Shown here: positions 44,771 to 56,494 of the stretch, piece after piece
How the letters are laid out: each line of letters begins with the position of its first letter
Numbering within the stretch: the stretch's first letter is position 1
Source: Diplolepis rosae
Lineage: Eukaryota; Arthropoda; Insecta; Hymenoptera; Diplolepididae
Direction: 5' to 3'
Length of the DNA stretch: 64,000 bases
Assembly (NCBI GenBank): GCA_030998225.1
Contig: JAPYXD010000466.1
Coordinates: 5,683,001 to 5,747,000 of the forward strand
Notes under the pieces: generated by a model
What the model was told of the DNA's origin: nothing
Database searches by the model: none
Seen by the model: only the letters and a program-made list of their open reading frames with translations
Made by a program: the position numbers and the translations under genes

Positions 44771-45218
44771 GTAGTCACATTTTCTTAGAAGAAAAGGGCC
44801 CCTTTGCTTCTTCCTACTTCTGCCTACTCCTGATTCCCCTTCATTGATTTTCTCAAAGATTTCTACTATACCTAGCCTGTGTGTAATTAATACATTTGAA
44901 TACGTCGTGGGACGTGATACTATACACGATGCGAAAAACCGTTACTATACAAAATTCTTTTCTAGTAACAGTTCTACAAATTCTCATTTACACATATTTT
45001 TGATAAGATGTATAATTTTTGTTTTGATTTAAAAAAAAAAACACTTTTGAAAATCAAAAATTCAATTTTTTTGTAAAAAAATATGCGAGAAAGGAAAAAA
45101 ACATTATGACGCATAATTGTTTGCTTGGATAAGATATACAAATTTTCATTAAGAAATCTTTCAATAAAATTTATATTTCTTGTTTTGCTTTTAAATAAAC
45201 ACTTTTAAACCAAAATAT
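44771..45218. repeat. Satellite-like units, left part
   Basis: Same roughly 150-bp unit as 17340-18420 (blocks near 44928 and 45080). The unit at 45210 is cut by the next element and resumes at 47122. Confidence 0.6.
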
Positions 45219-47121
45219 TGGGCAAAATTCGTCAAGTGTACCCGCCTAAAAACTTTTTGTCTCCGATTTCCTTGAAAGTCCGCGAAATTATTATCCTAGT
45301 GAACCTCTTTTAATTCCCCTAAGAGAACGTCTCTAGTACGACGGGTTGTCAGTATACAGGGGCTCGAATTTTCAACCTTTTACCGCGCATGCTGATACTC
45401 AATTAACCATAACTTCTACAAAAGTTAGCAAAATTAATTTTTTTATGGAGGTCTTGGAAACGTTTTTTCATCAGCTTTACGCTGAAAGCAATGGTTTTAG
45501 ATAACAACAATTATTTAAATTTATTTTTTAATTTTAAACATATTTTTGAGTTTTTCTCCAAGTGCGGCCGTTAATTTTCTTTCCAAAATTATGTTTAAAA
45601 AAAAGCTTGACTTTTTCCCTTTAAAATGAGCCATGGTCGAAAGTGCGGTGAAAGAAATTGGTGGAGATATATAACACTTCTTGCGCGCGGTTTCTGCGTC
45701 GCAGTGCAGCTAGGCGCCACGATCACGACGTACCGTCCATTGGGAACTTATTTAATTGTACTTTGTATAATTTGTTCGTAAAACTGTTATTTTTGGCTGG
45801 TACGAAATGAAAAATAAAAATTAATTTGTAATTCGGGGTGATTTTTTAGTGTGAGTCCCCTCGCCTCTCACATCGAAAATTGAGTCAAATAATTTGCTTA
45901 TTACAGTGTATGTGCACTTCTCTTTCTTCTTTGCTTCACAGTTTTTTTTTTTTTGGGAAACCACATTCTAATGATGACGAATATTTTCTCAACATGAGAG
46001 TTAATTCAGCAGAGGGAACGAAAGAGTGATATTTTTGTGTACCAGGCACTTTCTTTGCTGATGCAAATCTACTCTTAAGTTCTTACCTGTGATGGCGTGA
46101 TTTTCTTTGGAACTAAAGAATACTAAAGTTTCAACTAAATTTTTCATTGCCCATTGATACGAGGCATCAGCAGTCAAAATCGGATCTTTAGATGACGCTT
46201 GTGGGTAGCACACGCTGCGAGTCTTTTTAAATTTCCCCCAATACCATCACAAGGGCCTTTCTCGTGCGCCGTTCCATGGAAATGCCACTCGGCTGGAATA
46301 CCAAAATCCATTTCATGGTGGAGCAAATTGATGAAGTTATATTTATTTTTAAAGTGCTAGGCGGATCCATCTGTAAAGTAAATCATTTTTCTGGGTTGAA
46401 AATTCTCTTTCAAATAGTGTGTAATAATTTTTTCGGCGGGTTTTTCAAATTCTCTCTAAAGTCTTAAAAATGAAGTATCAAAATAAAAGTGGATTTTACT
46501 TGTCCAATAAATGATAAAAGTTATTATCCGTGAAATAATTCATAACGATAATAATTATTTGCTTAAAAAATGCAGTCTGTAGTCTATTTGTAGTCGACTA
46601 GAAACCGTACATTCTGAATTTGAAACATGGGCGCTCGCGAGGAAGACGCCGCGCGCAAGAAGTGTTATATATCTCCACCAATTTCTTTCGCCCCACTTTC
46701 GACCATGGCTCATTTTAAAGGGAAGAAATCGAGCTTTTTCTTAAACATAATTTTGGAAAGAAAATTAACGATCGCACTTAGAGAAAAACTCAAAAATATG
46801 TTTAAAATTAAGAAATAAAGTTCAAATAATTTTGTAAATCTAAAACCATTGCTTTCAGCGTAAAGCTGATGAAAAAAAGTTTCCAAGACCTCCATAAAAA
46901 AATTAATTTGGATAACTTTTGTAGAAGTTATGGTTAATTGAGTATAAGCGTGCGCGGTAAAAGGTTGAAAATTCGAGCCCCTGTATACTGACAACCCGTC
47001 GTACTAGAGACGTTCTCTTAGGGGAATTAAAAGAGGTTCAATAGGACAATAATTTCGCGGACTTTCAAGGAAATCGGAGACAAAAAGTTTTTAGGCGGGT
47101 ACACTTGACAAATTTTACCCC
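45219..47121. mobile_element. DNA transposon with about 480-bp inverted termini and ATAT target duplication
   Basis: Arms 45219-45700 and 46640-47121 are inverted copies starting GGGCAAAATTCGTCAAGTG / GGGTAAAATTTGTCAAGTG. ATAT lies on both sides (45215-45218 and 47122-47125), and the flanks join into one satellite unit. The centre holds a broken gene remnant on the minus strand. Superfamily not assigned. A 4-bp duplication with long arms excludes hAT and P. Confidence 0.8.
46001..46470 (-). pseudogene. Broken transposon protein with DGSA / CDGIGG blocks
   Basis: On the minus strand about 46390-46190 encodes IYFTDGSA (then a stop), FKNKYNFINLLHHEMDFG and IPAEWHFHGTAHEKGPCDGIGG, then LKRLAACATHKR. 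It continues into TADASYQWAMKNLVETLVFFSS (to 46001). The ordered polar and glycine blocks look like a conserved enzyme core that I associate, from memory, with unnamed insect transposon proteins. Both N- and C-terminal parts are missing. I assign no function. Confidence 0.5.
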
Positions 47122-47287
47122 ATATGCGGGATATGAAAAAAAACGTTATAATGCAGAATTGTTTGCTTAATTAAGCTCTACAAATTTTAATCCACATACT
47201 GTATGATGAGATACATATTCGTCGTCTTAGTTCTAAAAAATACTATTTAAAATAAAAAATTCTATTTTTCAACCAAAAACTTCAAGA
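47122..47287. repeat. Satellite-like unit between two insertions
   Basis: Continues the unit cut at 45218 and runs to the mariner insertion at 47290. Confidence 0.6.
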
Positions 47288-47289
47288 TA

Positions 47290-48585
47290 AAGGTTTTTCC
47301 AATAGGGACATAACAATTTCGTATCTTTATATGAACGCATCTTTAAACTTTTTCAATGAACTGTCAATGTCAAAACGTTAGTTAAAGTCAACATTTTCAT
47401 CATAGTAACATTCACGAATCAGCAACGTTTGGAAATTATTAAAAATTACTACCGAAATTCTGAGTCGGTGGTCGCAACTTTAAGAGCACTTACTCCAATT
47501 TCCGCCCGTAATAATCGTCCCACCCGACAGGCTGTGCGTCCAACGTGGATAAATTCGAGACCAAATTTACACTATTGGACGTTCCAGTGCCAAAAAGACG
47601 TCGTATTGCTCGAAGCGAAAAAATAATCGCAGCCGTGAGTGTATCGATTCAAAATGAGCCAAATCAGTCAATTCCACGTCGTTCTGAAGAATTGGGCATC
47701 GCTCAAACGACACTGTAGCGTATTATGCGAAAAGATCTTGGCCTACATGCTTTCAAGATTAAATTGACTCAAGAACTAAAGCCATTTGATCATTTGAAAC
47801 GCCGAAACTTTTCCAATTGGGCTCTGGCAAAGCTTGAAGAAAATGAAGAATTTCATCGAAAAATCATCTCCAGCGATGAAGCTCATTTCTGGCTCAATGG
47901 CTTTGTTAATAAGCAAAATATGCGTTATTGGTTAGCAACAAACCCAAATGTGCTTCTTGAGACACCGTTGCATCCGCAACAAGTGACTGTTTGGTGCGGT
48001 TTTCATGCCGGAGGTGTGATTAGGCCGCATTTTTTCGTGGATGAAAACGACCGTCATGTTACCGTCAATAGTGAGCGCTATCGTGCTATGTTGGAAGAAC
48101 ATTTGTGGCCAGAATTGGATGAACTTGACATCAACGATATGTGGTTTCAACAAGACGGTGCCACACAGCACGCGTCACAATCGATTTATTGAAAGGCAAT
48201 TTCGGTGAACGTGTTATCTCGAGAAATGGTCCGGTCGAATGGCCGCCTCGTTCATGCGATCTAACGCCATTGGATTTCTTTTTATGGGGCCATATCAAGT
48301 CACTGGTCTATGCCAACAAGCCAGCAACTTTAGACGACCTCAAAGACAATATCAAACGCGAAATTGACTGCGTTACGGTCGAAATGTGTGCCAGAGTGGT
48401 GGAAAATTGGGTCCAAAGAATCGACCGCTGTAAACGAGCTCGTGGTGGTCATGTGACCGATATCTAACTTCATTCATAAAATGTAATGCTTGCACTACAA
48501 CCACAATAAATTTGAACTCAATATCTCAAATATTTCTGTGTTTTATTCATAGATAAAATTGTTATGTCCTTATTGGAAAACCCTT
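47290..48585 (+). mobile_element. Mariner-superfamily element, DD41D (rosa-like), full length, dead
   Basis: 1296 bp with TIRs AAGGTTTTTCCAATAGGGAC / AAGGGTTTTCCAATAAGGAC and TA duplications (47288-47289 and 48586-48587). Inserted in a satellite unit. Confidence 0.92.
47405..48467 (+). pseudogene. Transposase of the DD41D mariner, several lesions
   Basis: Helix-turn-helix region (IIKNYYRNSESVVATLRAL, RNNRPTRQAV), then first D in SSDEAHFWLNGF, second D in WFQQDGA and third D in DLTPLDFFLW. In the sister copy at 52154 the last two are 41 residues apart, which is the rosa-type spacing. Lesions: no ATG (ATA at the expected start), a frameshift near 47545, a TAG at about 47717 and a frameshift near 48177. 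The end frame stops at 48465-48467. Confidence 0.88.
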
Positions 48586-48587
48586 TA

Positions 48588-49035
48588 TATAGAAAAAAAG
48601 GCATGACGGGTGCCTAGATAAGATCTACAAATTCGCATTTACACAATTTTTTTAAATTATATATAAGATAAATGAATAGGATCCAAAAATGAAACGCAAA
48701 AAATATGATTCGAGAAAGAAAAAAATCATGAAATTATGGGAAATTTTTAACGGATATGACTAATTGCTAAGCAGCATTTCAATCTGATCTTTAATTTAAA
48801 ATATATCGTGTTTTTGTAAATGATAAAAACTGCTCAGACTAATTTCATAATATTATTATCCACGTAAATTTCGTCGTATCCTATTTAGGGTGTCCCGAAG
48901 CGTGGAGATTTGATGAAAAATTTTTAAGTCAAATTTTAAATAAAACCAATATTCTCTCATTTTTAACTAGTGTATGGAAATTCAACCACTTATTGTCCAT
49001 TGAATCAATAATTAAATATTGTCAAAATCATATAT
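48588..49035. other. Satellite-like remnant and unassigned AT-rich sequence
   Basis: The satellite unit continues to about 48740. Beyond that I see nothing. Confidence 0.4.
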
Positions 49036-49232
49036 CTACACTGAGAAAAAAATACTACTGAATTTACAGCATTTCTGCTGAAAGCATGTATATGATTGAT
49101 TCTAATCAATACGTTATAAAATTGATAGCATATGTATCAGTTTTATTGGCATGTCTTTTTGAAACAATAATATATCATATATGCTTTTGACAGAAATGCT
49201 ATAGATCCAATAGCATTTTTTTCTCAATGTAG
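49036..49232. mobile_element. MITE with CTACACTGAGAAAAAAAT-type ends
   Basis: Left CTACACTGAGAAAAAAATAC and the complement of the right CTACATTGAGAAAAAAATGC form inverted ends of about 50 bp that also share AGCATTTCTG. Confidence 0.7.
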
Positions 49233-49699
49233 GAAGCAGCTTTAGAAAATATTTCTAATGCCATTTCTGTCAAGCATTATAAGAGAGTCGGGTAGCCCCG
49301 GCCACTTGTGACTTTTCAAATTGTACTCTATGGGATTATGAATCAACTCTTTTATCTTTTATGATTCTCCCAAAGCGTAATTTTGAAGAAATGGACTCAT
49401 ATCTCTGGTCAGTTTAAAACAAAAACATGTGTAATTATTTCGTCTCTAGAAAGCAAAAGCATTTTCTGAAACATGAATTAACTTCACAATCGAAGATTTG
49501 CAAAGTTACAAAAAATGTTGGCTTGGTTTTAATTGGAATAGGTATCTTAATTCACTCTCGAGCTATGTGATGTGTAATTTTTGTTTAATGACTATAGTCT
49601 AAGAGCTGGCTAGATAAAAAATTGTGTAATTTTTTTTCTAAGATGGTTCATCTAAATCGTTCACATTGTATTTGGGTGTCATGAAATTTTTATTCAGAC

Positions 49700-50290
49700 G
49701 GGGGTTTAGAACAAGCGACGAATAATCGATGTGTCGGCGTTGCATGAAGAGCTTGGAGAATTATTTTCTAAATTATTAGCAAGATTTCACGCATTATCTG
49801 GATGCGATTACAACCCGGCATTATTTTGTAAAGAAAAGACACGGCCTTTATAAATACTGAGAAAGAGCGAAGATTTTCAAAAAGCATTCGATGAGATAGG
49901 CTATGACAATTACAACACTGATGCTGTTTTGCCCATACTTGAAAAATTCATCTGTATCTTGTACACTTTCAGAACTCTCGATTCAGAATAGATGCAATAT
50001 CTGTTGACATCGTGGTTCATTGCAACAATATGGAGAAATGCGCACAAGAAAATACCAACATATTTAAAGCCAGAGAATTGCGGGTGGTTAATAGCCGATG
50101 GAAAATACATGTTTAAATGGTTTGATGGTCTGCAGTTGTCAAGTACAGTAAAGGATATGATTGGTGAAGAGATCATTGGCGGTAAAATATTGTTTACACA
50201 CATCATAAAATTTACAATTACAATTTACAATCAGACAAGAAGATTTAAACTTGGCTACACAAAAGGATCCTTTTACAATAAGAATCAGCC
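49700..50290 (+). pseudogene. Remnant of an unassigned transposon-associated gene
   Basis: Reads FHALSGCDYNPALFCKEKTRP, a stop, then KAFDEIGYDNYNTDAVLPILEKFICILYTF, another break, then ENCGWLIADGKYMFKWFDGLQL and TVKDMIGEEIIGG. The order looks like a conserved C-terminal module of insect transposon-associated proteins that I recall but cannot name. No termini identified. Confidence 0.4.
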
Positions 50291-50354
50291 ATGTAGCGAT
50301 AACAAGTTTTTTTACGTAGTCAGCTCTCCATCTATTACTTGTTTTCTCATTTAA

Positions 50355-51403
50355 GTTTTATTTGAACAAGTGAAAGTCGTGTAGACCTGGACAAATTTTG
50401 AATGATTTTCTAATAAATAATGATTAATTAACAATGAATTTAGAAAGGAGAATTTTTAAAGAATGCAAAATTAAAAGAGGAAAACCAGAGAAAGAAGACG
50501 AAAAATGTCATTTTCATATTTTATTACTTGTTGAATAAATGTTTCTATATTTTCAAATGTGTGAAATATTATATATCTATTAGTAGGCTGTTGGTAGAAG
50601 CCCTGCTATTATACCTAAACTGTTATCTCAATATTTTTCTCACTAACAGCCGAGTTATTGATAAAAAAGCTTAAGTATTTAGGGGAAATTTGTTTTATCT
50701 TTTTCAGTGACGCATCACGGCCCACTTAAATCTGAATCTGCACGTTTTAATTCAAAACCAATGATCTTTCAACACGATGCTATTAAATTAGTGAACAAGA
50801 ACATATCAGCGTCATAAATGCGATTACATATCCAACACAATCAAGGATAGGATACATTGAGTTTTTTTACCCTGAAAAAACCCTATATTACATCAATCAA
50901 TTGCCTCCGCTGAGGTTTAAACACGCATCGCCGGCATGGAACGCTCGCATCTTATCAACTACTCTAGCGCTCGCATAGTTTTAAGTCCCCGTACAAAATT
51001 ATATGAATCACGAACGTCCTGAAGCTATTCTGAATTTCAGTAAGTCACTTTCTGATGATGAGAAAGATGTTTGCTGCAGTCCCTTTATAATATAGCAATA
51101 TTTCTAAAAAACTGTTTTAGTATTTTTCTTAATAATCTTTATAAATTTGAAGAATTAGCGTTATATATATGAATAAAATCAAATAATTATTATTTGAGTC
51201 AACATATAATGAATTTTATTTGAAAATGTTCGAAATTTTCGTGACATTAAACGATTTTATTTTTTTAAATAAAATCCATACGAATAACAAAATTGATATG
51301 GAATACACTAAAAATAATACGTGTATATTCGAGCGTGGACAAATTTTTGAGAATTTCGTAGACATTTCTGTATTTTGATCTCATTATATAATTAAAAACA
51401 TAT
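50355..51403. other. Intergenic, no gene seen
   Basis: AT-rich; nothing supported. Confidence 0.35.
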
Positions 51404-51790
51404 TAGGTGTACAAATAAGTTTCCGCCGTTTTTTATCAAAAATTGGACATTTATTGTGAAAGAACGGAACCTTATGTTTTATTAGAAGTATTCTCCATCG
51501 TATTGTTCTTCTTGCGTTTGGCATGAATCTTAGTCCGATAATGCTTCCAATTCCGCGTCTTCGTACACTTTCAGCCTTCTGCTACTTTCTTTGTCTTCGA
51601 AGTCAAATTGACCGTTCTTAAACTTTTTGAACAATTTCGGCAACTTCTCTCACTTAAGGCAGCCTCACCGTATGTTTCTACAAGCAATCGATGCGCCTCT
51701 ACTGCATATTTCTTCAAATTCATGGATAGTTTATTAGAATTCTCAAAAACTGTAGCAAAATTTATTATGTACACACTAAAATTTTATGTG
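51404..51790 (-). pseudogene. Mariner remnant: N-terminal transposase fused to 3' terminal repeat
   Basis: The end TTAGGTGTACAAATAAGTTT at 51404 is a mariner-type terminus. On the minus strand 51774-51540 reads AVEAHRLLVETYGEAALSERSC and then a degraded helix-turn-helix, the N-terminus of a mariner transposase. The catalytic core is deleted. A stop and frameshifts are present. Confidence 0.65.
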
Positions 51791-52044
51791 ACATTTCAAC
51801 AGTAAAATTTTAAGTGAGTCTTGCATTTTAAGTGAGTTTTATAAAAATTTCAAAATATTCAAAATACATCTGTTTAAATTCACAGACGTTTATCAAATTC
51901 TATAGTACTACACATGGTAGTATAGTATATATAGTATATATACATATCTATAGAATCACAAATTTTAATGTAATTTCATAAAAGTTTTCACATTTTTTGT
52001 CATTTTTTAAAGAAAGTCAAAATTTACGATATTCCTTCCAGTTC
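51791..52044. other. AT-rich, with TAGTATA repeats
   Basis: An imperfect TAGTATATA microsatellite lies at about 51910-51945. No gene. Confidence 0.4.
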
Positions 52045-52046
52045 TA

Positions 52047-52974
52047 AAGGGTGATCAATTTAGAGGTATAGGATTTTAAATTGAAATAAAACAACGAAAA
52101 TTCAAATTGATAGGGCAATCTTTTCTATTTTTGTGTAGAACCATTCACGATATTTATTTTTTAAAGATAACCCCTTTCAAATGTTGGCCGCAACTGCGCT
52201 TTAATTCGTCCATCCGTAAACACCAATTTTGAATGACTCGCTCGAGGACTTCGGTCGGTATCTCGCTAATAACTTCAGTAATGTTGGCTTCCAATGCCTC
52301 AATAATAGCTGGTTTATCCACAAAACATTTAGACTTTACATACTCCCACAAATAAAAGTCCAAAGGTGTGGTATCACACGATATTGGAGGCCAATCCACC
52401 GGTCCGAGATGAGAGATAAATTGCTCACCGAAACGACTACGCAGTAAATCCATTGTTTCACGGGCTGTATGAAATGTAGTGCCGTCTTGTTGGAACCAAA
52501 TGTCGTGGAGATTACGGGCTTCAATTTCCGGCATCAAAAATCGCCCAAGCCGTGCCATAAGATGGGCCAAGTTGTTGAGACCGGCGCCGAATCGATTCTT
52601 CCGGGTCTTCGGCAAAACTCTAAATTACAGCCGCAATATTCTCTACAGTTCGGGCTGTACGTGGTCTATTCGGTCGAGTATCATCCAATAATGTTAAATT
52701 ATTCTCAAGTTTCCCGATGGTATGCCGAATAGTGCGTTCGGTAGGACGATTATGTACACCATAAATTGGCCTGAGCGCGCGATAAACACTTTTCACAGAG
52801 CGTCCATTTTCGTAATATAATTGTACGATTTGTAAACGTTGTTGAGGCGTAAGTATTTTTATGGTGAAATGTCAATAAATATTGAATAAAATTGTGTATT
52901 TAGTTTGACAGTAGTCACGCGTGACATGTCAATAAAACCCTAATGGAAAAAGTACCTCCAATTTCATCACACTT
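52047..52974 (-). mobile_element. DD41D mariner, internally deleted copy
   Basis: 928 bp, TIRs AAGGGTGATCAATTTAGAGG / AAGTGTGATGAAATTGGAGG, TA on both sides (52045-52046 and 52975-52976). Encodes the helix-turn-helix N-terminus and the catalytic C-terminus, but the part holding the first catalytic D is deleted. Confidence 0.88.
52154..52865 (-). pseudogene. Transposase of the deleted DD41D mariner
   Basis: N-terminal part (52865-52600): RLQIVQLYYENGRSVKSVYRAL, NRPTERTIRHTIGKLE, then a TAG. C-terminal part (to 52154): DIWFQQDGTTFHTA, FGEQFISHLGPVDWPP and DTTPLDFYLWEYVKS. The two Ds shown are 41 residues apart by count. It differs from the 47405 copy in many residues, so it is a different family with the same signature. 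Confidence 0.85.
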
Positions 52975-52976
52975 TA

Positions 52977-53399
52977 TAAGAATAATTAATGTACAAAAAT
53001 ATGAACGCTTATTACTGTTTAATGACTTGAAATTGTTCTGCAATAAATTACTAAATGTTTGGCAAAAAAACAGATTTCTTGAAAAAACATGAATTTAATT
53101 ATCAAAAATATCAAAAATGGTAGTAATTTTATTCAAATAACAACTATTATTGTATGAAAATTTTCAGAATTCTAAAATCACAAAATTTATAGTTTATTTA
53201 ATATTTTCACCAGTCCAATTAAAATAATTTCCCGGTTTCAATACAATTGTATAATAAAAATTATTATTCCATTTTATTAAATTGATTTATTTCTTCAAGC
53301 TTTAATTCAATGTTTTACAATTGAAATTTATAACAAAATATTTAGCACAAATCTAACAAATATTAGTTTACTAATCGTTCATTTCTGCAACTCAATACA
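52977..53399. other. AT-rich intergenic
   Basis: Nothing supported. Confidence 0.35.
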
Positions 53400-53449
53400 A
53401 GCTGTACTGAATACTAGAAGCCTTGATACCTGTACTCAAGTACGCGTTG

Positions 53450-54480
53450 AAACAGCCATGGTCTGAGAGCGCTTGCGTCAAGTAAAAGTCGACCTCCCCG
53501 TGCTTTTTGTTCAGCCAGGTGTCGAGCTCCGGGATCAGACGGTAGGTCCACTTCCCAGTCTGTTCACCATGTCATCTCGTTTGCCATCTCTCGACGAGTC
53601 TGTGCCTTCCATTCTTGCCAATGGCTACCTTTGCGCGAGCGACTTCCTCTAGGACGGTTACACAGGTAAGCTTCTTACGAAGCTCAAAGGTCTCCTGCCT
53701 TTCCATCGCCAATAAATCTATTGGCGGAACGGTCGCCAGGTCCAACACAGAACACGTCGACACAGTTCTATATGCTGAGACTGTTCTCGGCGCAACACCT
53801 TTGTGCTGAGATTTGTCTCATCAGGATAGCATGGTTTTTTAGGGCCGCAGCCCAGACTGGAGCTGCGTAAAGCAGCTTCGAATGCACCACGCTCGCCAAC
53901 AGTCTTCTCTTTGCTTCCCTGGGTCCACCAATGTTGGGCATGGGCCGAGCCAAGCTTGCTCCACATTGGATGGCCTGGGCAGTTGCGATCTGAAGGTGTT
54001 CGCTGAAGCTAAGCCTTCGATCCACCTGCACCCACAGGTACTTGATGCTTGTTTTCCACTCAACCTCATGTTCTCCGAGAACAATCCTCGGGTACTGAAA
54101 GGATCCCTTGTCCATCACCAGCAAAGCCTCGGTCTTTTCAGGGGCCATTTTCACACCTCTACTATACAATTAACGCTTTTCCCGCTACAGACTTTCATTG
54201 ATCCTCAGTTCAAGGATTCCGACGTCTTCAGCGGCACACACGACAAGTGCGTCATCCGCAAAACAGATGATGCTCGTTCGAGCAGGTAGTTCCACTTGCA
54301 GGAAATCGTCATACATGACGTTCCAAACAAGTAGTCCTACCGACGACCCCTGAAGAGCGCCAAATGTCATCTCTTCTTTGAGAGACCACTTGACGCCCTC
54401 ATATATCATTCACCTGTTGCTTAGATAGTCATCTACCATCCCTTACGCTTACCAGTTCCTCTTCGTGGATTTGTGCGGGT
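53450..54480 (-). pseudogene. R1-type ORF2, RT remnant and C-terminal domain
   Basis: The RT core is mostly deleted. What remains is GALQGSSVGLLVWNVMYDDFL and ICFADDALVVC (FADD box), then KMAPEKTEALLV, WKTSIKYLWVQVDRRLSFSEH, RRLLASVVHSKLLYAAPVWA and LVERWQTR, then GKWTYRLIPELDTWLNKKHG. At least three frame breaks. Confidence 0.8.
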
Positions 54481-54562
54481 GTCAACCCAGCTTGTATAGC
54501 GTCCACAGTAGACCTGCCCTGCTGACGAAAAGCTTCCAGGAGAATCTTTGGGTATCCCGCGA

Positions 54563-55436
54563 TCACCTCTTTGAGGATCTCATTTCGAACCCCGTCGATC
54601 CTTGGCGCCGTATTTGCCTTAAGCCTCCCACCAGCTCTCCCCAGTTCTTCGAGAGAGAAGAGTTCTTCGCTTCAGACACGCAGAAACTTCGATCCTGTCT
54701 TTGGAATGGCTCTACGTGTGGAAACAAGTAGAATGTCTTCCAACGACCCAGCAGGTCCGACCCAACCAAACTCATCAATAAGCGTGGTTTCTTCAAGATG
54801 TACTCATACTCTTTCCCTGCTGAATCGTCTTGTTTTCTAGGGGGGCTCCTTCCTTTACTGCCCCTGCCCTCGTCCATTGTCTGGCTCCGTTCCTGTAAGC
54901 TAAATTTGATGCACTGGTGGTCACTCAAGGTTGTCCCCTCGAGAACAGACGAGTTGCCTATCCTTGAGGCGAGATGGGGCGCGGCAATCGTGAGGTCATT
55001 AATTGCCTCCCTCCGACCCTCGTCTGAACGTAAAATCTTTCCCTGATTCAATACGATCAGGTCATTTCTAGCGACCATCTCAACGACTAGGATTTCCCTC
55101 CTGCCTAGTTGGGCTTCTCCCAACTCGGGTGGCTCACCATTGAAGTCACCTCCTATGAGGGTCTGACCAACAGCCTCACAGAAGCTTTCCTCAAGGAGAA
55201 GGATCTGGGTCTGGAAGACTTCGAAAGGAGAAGGATCTGGGTCTGGAAGATTTCGAAAGGATCGTTAAGAGAGAAGTAGCAGCTGTACACGCGTGCACCT
55301 GCCATTTCCGTTCAAACGAACCCTGCCTCGGACTCCAGAAAATCCCTGACGCTCAAACCAGGGCTACAGACCCTTGTTTGTATGCCCTATGTGATGCATC
55401 CTGGTACCAAGCAGAGTTTTCGGACCATTTGTACTG
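54563..55436 (-). pseudogene. R1-type ORF2, apurinic-like endonuclease domain
   Basis: Reads IGGDFNGEPPELGEAQLGRREILVVEMVARNDLIVLNQG and SVLEGTTLSDHQCIKFSL, with the catalytic DFN and SDH blocks of APE-type endonucleases. Upstream it is broken by a tandem duplication of about 32 bp at 55194-55257. Confidence 0.75.
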
Positions 55437-55699
55437 TTGACTGACATCGGCCACTCTTTCCCTGGCAGTCTGCATCAGGAGGTCCTTGGCGTCCTTTTCC
55501 CTTCCAAGGTTGAGCTGTGGGAACTGCACTTCCCGCCTCTCAACCTCCGAAGCTCTTTCCGGAACACCGGGCAGGAACCGCTAGTGGAGACATGGGCGAC
55601 ATCTTTCTCAACCTTGTCTAAAGATGTCAGGCACCTAAGGGGAACCCTACAATCTTTGGCTACGCGCCCTGCAGCGCCGCACCTCCATCATGCACCATT

Positions 55700-56360
55700 T
55701 CTGTCGGGTGTCTGCAACTTCTGCATGTTCTCGGATGCCGCACTCTACCTATTGAATCCTCATTTTCCCGAGTTGGAGCAGTCATGCTGCGTCTGTCTCA
55801 GCCAGTTGGATCACTGCGGTCTTCACTCCATCGAAGCGAGTGAAGAGCCTGCAGGACTCGTCGAAGGCCGGTCTGCCTAGTACCAAGCACAGAGCAGCAA
55901 CGACCTCTTCCTTCTCTACGGTCTCGTCGAGGTCCGTAATTTCAAGGGATCTCTTTAAGAATAGGGCGGAGATGTTCGCCCTCTTGACGACCATCTGATC
56001 AAGCACCTTTTGGAAGGCTGAAAAGTCACCCCCCTTTTTTAAAAACCAGAAGGACTTCCTCTCTTCTGGTCCTCCTGATAGACAGGACCTCGGGACCTGC
56101 CTTCTGGGGACCGACCTTCGCCTTCATCTCCCTCAAGATGTCGACGTAGGACTGGCTGTCCTTCGCCGACACCTTGATGGCGTCTCGCGACCTGGCGAGC
56201 GTGGAGCGTTTTGATGTCTTCGCAGACCTGTGTCTCTGGAAAATCACCATTTTCCTCGAGGCGGAGTGGGAAACTCGCAGTGAGTAGCGATGCGGCGCTA
56301 GTTGTCGCAAGCAAGCGATGTGCGGCAAGGCGAACTGGCTTCGTATGAGTTTGACCATTG
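55700..56360 (-). pseudogene. R1-type ORF1 (gag-like) fragment
   Basis: Basic and S/T-rich N-terminal part (RHRSAKTSKRSTLARSRDAIKV), then SYVDILREMKAKVGPQKAGPEVLSIRRTRREEVLLVF. After a frame change near 56025 it continues as LEITDLDETVEKEEVVAALC and DGVKTAVIQLAE, the region that precedes CCHC knuckles in R1-clade ORF1. Knuckles are not clearly readable. RNA-binding protein of the element. Confidence 0.7.
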
Positions 56361-56494
56361 TTATTTACAAGAAATCAATAGTATATTACACTACAAGGGC
56401 AGAAAGTTCAGATTCCTGCCCATGTAGTGTATACTATTTTTCTTGATACCCGGTCGAAAGTACGAAAACAATTGCATGTGTGCATTGGAATATA

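Larger units (their letters stand above)
53400..56360 (-). mobile_element. R1-type non-LTR retrotransposon, broken
   Basis: Minus strand, in order: ORF1 (56360-55700), endonuclease (55440-54563), RT remnant (54480-54180), C-terminal domain (54170-53450). It ends inside the C-terminal domain before the zinc knuckle. Several frameshifts and deletions are present. Confidence 0.85.
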
